Source: Lentzea sp.
GTDB lineage: Bacteria > Actinomycetota > Actinomycetes > Mycobacteriales > Pseudonocardiaceae
Length of the DNA stretch: 12,181 nt
Assembly (NCBI GenBank): GCA_030146905.1
Contig: JASLAV010000601.1
Span: 1 to 12,181 of the forward strand
Reading direction: 5' to 3'
Shown here: piece after piece, positions 6,728 through 12,181 of the stretch
How positions within the stretch are numbered: the stretch's first letter is position 1
Layout: every line of letters starts with the position of its first letter
Translations under genes and position numbers: made by a program
Notes under the pieces: generated by a model
What the model saw: the letters and a program-made list of their open reading frames with translations, nothing else
What the model was told of the DNA's origin: nothing
The model's database searches: none

Positions 6728-7132
6728 TCAGCAACGCTCCTCGGTGAACCCCGCGCCGCCGACGGAGACCGTGCCGTACGCCATCGTGCAGTACTGCAGC
6801 GTGTTCGCGCCGCGCGACCACACCTCCTGCTGGCCGCGTGCACCGCTGTTGCCGTCGATCTCGCCGTCGCCCCTGGTGATGGCGACGGTCGCCACAAAAC
6901 TGCTGTGACCCGCCTTCCAGGAGTCCCAGACGTAGACGTAGCCCCAGTTCTTGCCGCAGCCCTTGAACTGCTTGACCGACGCGACGGTGGCGCTGCCGCT
7001 CTTGACGTACTTGGTGGCACCGATCTGGGTGACCCCGCTGGGGCACTTCGGGTTCGTCTCGGCGTGCGCGACGCCGGTGAAGGTCATCCCGGCGGCCGCC
7101 GCGGCCAGTGCGACCGCGCTCAGCTTCCGCAT
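6728..7132 (-). CDS. Small secreted four-cysteine protein, paralogue 2 (middle)
   Basis: A 134-residue secreted protein of the same family. Signal peptide residues 1-24 end in AHA|ETNP. Cysteines are at 30, 59, 115 and the C-terminal 134. It shares SGVTQIGATKYVKSGSAT, VASVKQFKGCGKNWGY, YVYVWDSW and QEVWSRGANTL with its neighbours. Its ATG comes one base after the TGA of paralogue 3, with GAGGAG 10 nt upstream. It ends TEERC; the GAG GAG codons of that tail form the ribosome binding site of paralogue 1. The central region between the DSW motif and QEVW varies most among the three, which would suit a variable binding surface, but that is only inference. Function unknown. Confidence 0.87.
   Translation of the reverse strand: MRKLSAVALAAAAAGMTFTGVAHAETNPKCPSGVTQIGATKYVKSGSATVASVKQFKGCGKNWGYVYVWDSWKAGHSSFVATVAITRGDGEIDGNSGARGQQEVWSRGANTLQYCTMAYGTVSVGGAGFTEERC
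6737..6742 (-). promoter_or_regulatory. Ribosome binding site of paralogue 1 within the end of paralogue 2
   Basis: GAGGAG on the minus strand, encoding the Glu-Glu of the TEERC tail of paralogue 2, lies 11 nt before the ATG at 6725. Coding and ribosome-binding functions overlap here. Confidence 0.65.
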
Positions 7133-7133
7133 G

Positions 7134-7550
7134 TCAGCAGCGCTCCTCGGTCTCGGCGCCGCCGCTGTAGGAGGAGGCCACGATGGAGCCGTACCCCTTG
7201 GTGCACTTGCTCAGCGTGTCCGTGCCGTAGGACCACAGCTCCTGCTTGTTCTCCGCGCGGTTGTACCCGCTCGGGAACTCGGCGCCGCGGATCTGGACGC
7301 CGGCGAAGATGCTGTAGGTCCTGTGGTTGGCGCGCCACGAGTCCCAGACGTAGATGTAGCCCCAGTTCTTGTTGCAACCCTTGAACTGCTTGACCGAGGC
7401 GATGGTCGCGCTGCCGCTCTTGATGTACTTGGTGGCACCGATCTGGGTGACGCCGGAGCACGACGGGTTCGTCTCGGCCTGCGCGGACCCCGTGAAGGTC
7501 ATCGCGATCGCCGCTGCCGCCAGCACGGCGGCACCAATCCTCTTCTGCAT
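7134..7550 (-). CDS. Small secreted four-cysteine protein, paralogue 3 (first of three)
   Basis: A 138-residue secreted protein from ATG 7550. A GTG two codons upstream (7556) is also in frame, but the ATG matches the signal peptide starts of the paralogues. The signal ends AQA|ETNP after residue 25. Cysteines are at 31, 59, 116 and the C-terminal 138. One residue is missing after the first cysteine (SCSGV against KCPSGV). The remaining blocks match: GVTQIGATKYIKSGSAT, IASVKQFKGC, KNWGYIYVWDSW and QELWSYGTDTL. It starts 28 nt after the stop of the dehydrogenase gene on the same strand, with no terminator between, so read-through is possible. No clear Shine-Dalgarno sequence precedes its start. 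Function unknown. Confidence 0.86.
   Translation of the reverse strand: MQKRIGAAVLAAAAIAMTFTGSAQAETNPSCSGVTQIGATKYIKSGSATIASVKQFKGCNKNWGYIYVWDSWRANHRTYSIFAGVQIRGAEFPSGYNRAENKQELWSYGTDTLSKCTKGYGSIVASSYSGGAETEERC
7143..7148 (-). promoter_or_regulatory. Ribosome binding site of paralogue 2 within the end of paralogue 3
   Basis: GAGGAG on the minus strand, again the Glu-Glu codons of a TEERC tail, lies 10 nt before the ATG at 7132. It repeats the arrangement seen one gene further on. Confidence 0.65.
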
Positions 7551-7578
7551 GCCCACGACGATGAGCGCACCCGGTTAG

Positions 7579-10191
7579 TCAGCGGTAAATCACACCCAGG
7601 CGGGCCGCGAGGGCGCTGGCCAGGTGCACCGGCTCGCGCTCGGTCGTGTGGCGGATCTGCGTGCGGCAGCTGAACCCGTCCGCGATCACCAGCGCGTCCT
7701 CGTTCGCCCGCAGAGCGGGCAGGAGGTCCTGTTCGGCGCACGCGATCGACACGTCGTAGTGGCCGCGCTCGAAACCGAAGTTGCCCGCCAGGCCGCAGCA
7801 GCCCTCGACGACCTCCGGTTTCAGGCCCGCCTTGGCCATCGCCTCGCGATCGGGGGTGAAGCCCAGCTCCGCGTACTGGTGGCAGTGGGTCTGCACGACG
7901 GCTTCGCGTGCGCCGTCCAGTTGCGGCAGTTCCGGCGCGACGTGCTCGGCGAACGTGCGGGTGGCCTTCGCGAGCGCGTGCACGGCGGGCTCGTCCGACA
8001 GCTTCGGGGCCTCGACGCGCAGGAACGCCGTGCAGCTCGGCTCCAGGCCGACCACCGGAACGCCCCGGCGCGTCCACGGGCTCAGCACCCGCGCGGTCCG
8101 TTCGACGACCCTGCGGGCCTTGGCCAGCTGGCCGGTCGAGTGCCACGTCAGTCCACAGCAGACGTTCGCGGACGGGACCTCGACCCGGTTGCCCAGGTGC
8201 GCCAGCACCGCCGCGGCGTCGAGGCCGATGCCCGGCTCGAAGAAGTTCGTGAACGTGTCGGGGAACAGCAGCACCGGATCACCGCTGCCGAGCGGGTGTA
8301 GCTGGCGGACCAGGGGAGTGACCGGGAGCGGCAACGAGCGCTGCGGCGTGATCCCCGCGAGCCTGCCGAACACGGCCGTGAACCGGTTGAGCAGCCCGTA
8401 CTTCAGCCACGTCGGCAGCCAGCCCATCGCGTAGTGCGACCGCGGCCTGATCCGCCCCCGGTAGTGCTCCTGCAGGAACTCCGCCTTGTAGCTCGCCATG
8501 TCCACGTCGACGGGGCAGTCGCGCTTGCACCCCTTGCAGCCCAGGCAGAGGTCCAGCGCCTCCGCCACCTCCCGCGACCTCCAGCCGCCCTTGACCACGT
8601 CACCGTTGAGCATCTCGAACAGCAGGTGCGCACGGCCGCGCGTGGAGTGCTTCTCCTCCTTGGTGACGCGGTAGCTCGGGCACATCACACCGCCCTTGGT
8701 GTTCAGGCACTTGCCGACGCCGACGCAGCGCCTCGTGTCGTTCGCGAACTCCGCCCTGGTCGGAATGCGCGGGGGCGCGACGAGGATCCGCAGGTCGTCG
8801 TCGAGCTTCACCGGGTCGACGATCCGGCCGGGGTTGAGCAGGTTCGCCGGGTCGAACGCGTGCTTGAACTGCCGGAACGCCTCGATCGCCGCGGGCGGGT
8901 ACATCCGGCTGAGCAGCTCGGACCGCGCCTGGCCGTCGCCGTGCTCGCCGGACAGGCTCCCGCCGTGGCTCACGACCAGGTCGGCCGCGTCCTGCAGGAA
9001 CTCGCGGTACCCGTGGGCGAGGTCGAAGTCGATCCGGACGTGCAGGCAGCCCTCGCCGTAGTGGCCGTAGGTGATGCCACGACGGCCGTGCGCGGACAGC
9101 AGCTGGTCGAACTCGCGCAGGTAGGCGCCGAGGCGCTCCGGCGGGACGGCCGCGTCCTCCCAGCCCGACCAGGCCTCGCTGCCGTCGGCCATCCTCGTGG
9201 CGAGACCGGCGCCGTCCTCGCGGATCCGCCACAGCGCCCGCTGGTGCGCGGGGTCGTGGATGATCATCGAGTTCCCGGTGAGCGAAGCGACGCGTTCCGG
9301 GTGGTCCTCGACCTCGACGAACAGCCAGCTGCGGCCCTCCGGCAGGTCGGGCCGCACCGGCACGCTGCGCACCAGCGCCTCGTTCAGGCCCTCGATCGCG
9401 AGCGCGTCCTCGATCTGCGTGACGTGGTCGGCGGCGTCGTAGGTGTCCGCGAAGCCGAGCACGACCAGCACGCGGCGCTCGGGCCTGCGCACGAGCTTCA
9501 GCTCGGCGCCCAGCACCACCACGCACGTGCCCTCGGTGCCGACCAGCTGCTGGGTGAGCGTCGGTGCGTCCAGCGCGTACCCGCTGACCCTGCGTGCCAG
9601 CCGCGGGAACCACGCCGGGTCGGACGACGGCAGGGCGAGCTCGGGCGGGTTCGTGGTGTCGAACGTGCGGCCGTCGGCGGTGAGCACGCGCAGGTTCGCG
9701 ACGTTCTCGCTGGTCTTGCCCCACTTCACCGAGTGCGCGCCACAGGCGTTGTTGCCGATCATCCCGCCGATCGTGCAGCGCGAGTGCGTGGACGGGTCCG
9801 GCCCGAACAGGTACTCGCCCGCCTGGGAGTTCACCTGGTCCAGCACCGCGCCCGGCTGCACGAACGCCCTGTCGCCCGAGATCTCGAACGCGGTCAGGTA
9901 CCGGCTGAAGTCGATCACCAGGCCGGTGCCGCACGCGTTGCCCGCGACGGACGTCCCCGCACCGCGGCTGGTGATCGGCACGCGGTGGTGCGCGGCGATC
10001 CCGACGGCCGCCACCACGGCGTCCGTCGTGCGTGGACGGACGACCACCCGCGGCACGTGCCGGTAGTTCGACGCGTCCGCCGAGTACAGGGCACGGCTCG
10101 CGGGGTCGTCCAGGACGTCGCCGTCCACGTCGCGGCGAAGCTGATCGAGAAAGGCCCGCATCACCCGATCATGCCCGGCCGGATGTGACAT
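7579..10191 (-). CDS. FAD-binding and Fe-S oxidoreductase (D-2-hydroxyacid dehydrogenase, YdiJ/D-lactate dehydrogenase type)
   Basis: An 870-residue fused flavoprotein. The FAD-binding (PCMH) domain covers about 45-235, with TSRGAGTSVAGNA (74-86) and GGMIGNNACG (142-151). The FAD-linked oxidase C-terminal domain follows, with the metal-site motif GHYGEGCLH (376-384) and SGEHGDGQAR (414-423). A ferredoxin-like part has C489, C495 and C504, then C549-x2-C552-x2-C555-x3-C559. Two cysteine-rich CCG motifs (678-680 and 798-800) complete the GlpC/GlcF-like electron-transfer part. The family oxidises D-lactate, D-2-hydroxyglutarate or related 2-hydroxyacids to 2-oxoacids and passes electrons to the respiratory chain. 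The exact substrate cannot be read here. ATG 10191 has GGAG only 2 nt away, so ATG 10161 is a real alternative start. It is divergent from fabG1; the secreted trio follows closely on the same strand. Confidence 0.92.
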   Translation of the reverse strand: MSHPAGHDRVMRAFLDQLRRDVDGDVLDDPASRALYSADASNYRHVPRVVVRPRTTDAVVAAVGIAAHHRVPITSRGAGTSVAGNACGTGLVIDFSRYLTAFEISGDRAFVQPGAVLDQVNSQAGEYLFGPDPSTHSRCTIGGMIGNNACGAHSVKWGKTSENVANLRVLTADGRTFDTTNPPELALPSSDPAWFPRLARRVSGYALDAPTLTQQLVGTEGTCVVVLGAELKLVRRPERRVLVVLGFADTYDAADHVTQIEDALAIEGLNEALVRSVPVRPDLPEGRSWLFVEVEDHPERVASLTGNSMIIHDPAHQRALWRIREDGAGLATRMADGSEAWSGWEDAAVPPERLGAYLREFDQLLSAHGRRGITYGHYGEGCLHVRIDFDLAHGYREFLQDAADLVVSHGGSLSGEHGDGQARSELLSRMYPPAAIEAFRQFKHAFDPANLLNPGRIVDPVKLDDDLRILVAPPRIPTRAEFANDTRRCVGVGKCLNTKGGVMCPSYRVTKEEKHSTRGRAHLLFEMLNGDVVKGGWRSREVAEALDLCLGCKGCKRDCPVDVDMASYKAEFLQEHYRGRIRPRSHYAMGWLPTWLKYGLLNRFTAVFGRLAGITPQRSLPLPVTPLVRQLHPLGSGDPVLLFPDTFTNFFEPGIGLDAAAVLAHLGNRVEVPSANVCCGLTWHSTGQLAKARRVVERTARVLSPWTRRGVPVVGLEPSCTAFLRVEAPKLSDEPAVHALAKATRTFAEHVAPELPQLDGAREAVVQTHCHQYAELGFTPDREAMAKAGLKPEVVEGCCGLAGNFGFERGHYDVSIACAEQDLLPALRANEDALVIADGFSCRTQIRHTTEREPVHLASALAARLGVIYR

Positions 10192-10974
<783 letters not shown>

Positions 10975-11032
10975 GCTTCTCGACGACCGCTGTTCGTACC
11001 GAGTTCTTCTTTCTGGGAAAGGGTTGGATCAA

Positions 11033-11800
11033 GTGACCGGACTGCTCGAAGGCAAGCGACTGCTGATCACCGGTGTGATCACCGACGCGTCGATCGCCTT
11101 CCACGTCGCACGCGTCGCCCAGGAACAGGGCGCCGAGGTCGTGCTGACCGGGTTCGGCCGGATGAGCCTCGTGCAGCGCATCGCCCAGCGCCTGCCCAAG
11201 CCCGCGCCCGTGGTCGAGCTCGACGTGCAGAACCAGGAGCACCTGGACACGCTGGCCGAGCGCGTCGGTGAGCACGTCGACGGCCTCGACGGCGTCGTGC
11301 ACGCCATCGGCTTCGCCCCGCAGAGCTGCCTCGGCGCACCGTTCATGGACGCGCCGTGGGAGGACGTCTCGGTCGCGATGCACGTGTCGGCGTACTCGTA
11401 CAAGGCGCTCGTGCAGGCCGTCCGCCCGATGCTGTCGCACGGCTCGTCCGTCGTCGGCCTCGACTTCGACGCCCGCCAGGCGTGGCCCGCCTACAACTGG
11501 ATGGGCGCGGCGAAGGCTGCGTTCGAGTCGATCAACCGCTACATGGCGCGCGACCTCGGCCCCGACGGCATCCGCGTGAACCTGATCTCGGCCGGCCCGG
11601 TGCGCACGATGGCCGCGAAGTCCATCCCCGGCTTCGGCGAGCTGGAGAAGATGTGGGGCGAGAAGGCGCCGCTGTCGTGGGACGTCGACGACCCCACGCC
11701 GGTCGCGAAGTCGGTGTGCGGCCTGCTCTCCGACTGGTTCCCGGCCACCACGGGGTCGATGGTGTTCGTCGACGGCGGCGTGCACTTCCTCGGTCTCTGA
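11033..11800 (+). CDS. inhA: NADH-dependent enoyl-[acyl-carrier-protein] reductase InhA/FabI
   Basis: A 255-residue enoyl-ACP reductase catalysing the last step of the fatty acid elongation cycle. It aligns throughout with mycobacterial InhA: MTGLLEGKRLL at the start, TGVITDASIAFHVARVAQEQ, LDVQN (63-67), DFD (144-146, with the Phe equivalent to F149), and catalytic Tyr154 and Lys161 in PAYNWMGAAK. Two differences stand out. The residue equivalent to Ser94 of M. tuberculosis InhA is Ala91 (VVHAIGF), and the substrate-binding loop after GPVRT is about 10 residues shorter, closer to ordinary FabI. The start is GTG 11033, chosen by homology; AAAGGG ends 9 nt upstream. It follows fabG1 by 58 nt and is probably cotranscribed with it and hemH. 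Confidence 0.95.
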   Translation: MTGLLEGKRLLITGVITDASIAFHVARVAQEQGAEVVLTGFGRMSLVQRIAQRLPKPAPVVELDVQNQEHLDTLAERVGEHVDGLDGVVHAIGFAPQSCLGAPFMDAPWEDVSVAMHVSAYSYKALVQAVRPMLSHGSSVVGLDFDARQAWPAYNWMGAAKAAFESINRYMARDLGPDGIRVNLISAGPVRTMAAKSIPGFGELEKMWGEKAPLSWDVDDPTPVAKSVCGLLSDWFPATTGSMVFVDGGVHFLGL

Positions 11801-11852
11801 GGTCACATCTGTTCGTCGTGTGAGGGGTTCGGGCGTCTGATTTGATGGAGCG

Positions 11853-12181
11853 GTGAGTTTCGATGCGCTGCTCTGGCTGTCGTTCGGCGGCCCAGAAGGT
11901 CCTGAGGACGTCCGCCCCTTCCTGGAGAACGTGGTTCGCGGACGTGGCGTGCCGCCGGAGCGGCTGGACGAGGTCGAGGCCCACTACCAGCACTTCGGCG
12001 GCGTGTCGCCGATCAACCGCCTGAACCTCGACGCCATCGAGGCCGTGCGCGGCACCGGTTTCGACCTGCCGATCTACTTCGGCAACCGCAACTGGCACCC
12101 GATGGTCGAGGACACCGTCGCGCGGATGAAGGCCGACGGCGTCCGCCGCGCGCTGGTGTTCCCCACGAGCGCCTACGGCGG
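11853..12181 (+). CDS. hemH: Ferrochelatase HemH, N-terminal part (3' end outside window)
   Basis: The first 109 residues of a ferrochelatase, cut by the window edge. The enzyme inserts iron into a porphyrin at the end of heme synthesis (coproporphyrin III in the actinobacterial route). Recognisable segments are [22 protein letters not shown] near the N-terminus, [12 protein letters not shown] (44-55), [16 protein letters not shown] and [11 protein letters not shown], all close to mycobacterial HemH. The GTG at 11853 matches the usual family start. The only GGAG is 2 nt before it, which is too close for normal pairing, so a weak or leaderless start is possible. It follows inhA by 52 nt, the same order as in mycobacteria. 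The catalytic His and Glu lie beyond the window. Confidence 0.93.
   Translation, partial: MSFDALLWLSFGGPEGPEDVRPFLENVVRGRGVPPERLDEVEAHYQHFGGVSPINRLNLDAIEAVRGTGFDLPIYFGNRNWHPMVEDTVARMKADGVRRALVFPTSAYG

Larger units (their letters stand above)
6297..7550 (-). repeat. Tandem triplication of a secreted-protein gene
   Basis: Three paralogous genes lie head to tail with gaps of 1 and 2 nt. DNA blocks stay nearly identical in all copies, for example the plus-strand run TTGAACTGCTTGACCGA at about 6556, 6964 and 7381, while the centres have diverged. This is best explained by tandem duplication followed by uneven divergence. Confidence 0.8.

Noticed and set aside
6297..7550. Streptomyces subtilisin inhibitor-like identity for the secreted trio
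   Set aside because: Size and four cysteines are similar, but cysteine spacing and motifs do not match what I know of that family.
8434..10188. 584-residue open frame on the + strand opposite the FAD/Fe-S dehydrogenase
   Set aside because: Antisense shadow; all cofactor motifs are on the minus strand.
11009..11021. CTTTC-TGG-GAAAG hairpin overlapping the inhA ribosome binding site
   Set aside because: Five mostly A-T pairs with a 3-nt loop are too weak to claim as a translation control element.
11803..11823. TCACA-N11-TGTGA inverted repeat after inhA
   Set aside because: Five-base arms with an 11-nt loop are likely by chance and too weak for a terminator; half-sites are inverted relative to a CRP site.

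Overview
This is a high-GC actinobacterial chromosome window, most likely from the Pseudonocardiaceae (the Lentzea, Saccharothrix, Amycolatopsis group). That placement is inferred from strong G/C bias at third positions, GTG starts, overlapping start and stop codons, and mycobacterium-like gene order at both ends. The left edge carries the 3' part of a DUF58 gene followed by a VWA-domain membrane protein. The right edge carries fabG1, inhA and the start of hemH. In mycobacteria these blocks are near neighbours (Rv1480-Rv1481, then Rv1483-fabG1, inhA, hemH/hemZ). Here about 8.8 kb of other genes lies between them.

Bases 1-1497 (+): the DUF58 and VWA genes overlap by ATGA and form the tail of a MoxR-DUF58-VWA operon. 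Bases 1494-4848 (-): a compact four-gene operon transcribed right to left, made of an OmpR-type response regulator, a sensor histidine kinase, a TAXI-family solute-binding lipoprotein and a RibD/DHFR-like reductase. Its junctions are 0 nt, a 4-nt overlap and a 4-nt overlap. Bases 4965-6254 (+): a divergent alpha-ketoglutarate permease (KgtP-like MHS-family MFS), ending in a perfect 16-bp stem-loop. Bases 6297-7550 (-): three tandem paralogous small secreted proteins with four conserved cysteines. Bases 7579-10191 (-): a large FAD plus Fe-S dehydrogenase of the D-2-hydroxyacid (YdiJ-like) type. Bases 10270 to the end (+): fabG1, inhA and a truncated hemH.

The most interesting candidate system is the regulator-kinase-TAXI operon facing kgtP. 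No TRAP permease is visible, so the TAXI lipoprotein may be an extracytoplasmic ligand sensor for the kinase, which would then control uptake of a C5/C4 dicarboxylate by the divergent permease. This is a hypothesis from gene layout and family identity. The second candidate is the tandem secreted trio, whose function I do not recognise. In it, the codons for a C-terminal Glu-Glu also form the ribosome binding site of the next gene.

No gene-free stretch exceeds 300 bases. The main gaps are 4849-4964 and 10192-10269 (divergent promoters), 6255-6296 (terminator), 10975-11032 and 11801-11852. I saw no tRNA, rRNA, CRISPR array, insertion sequence or integrase.
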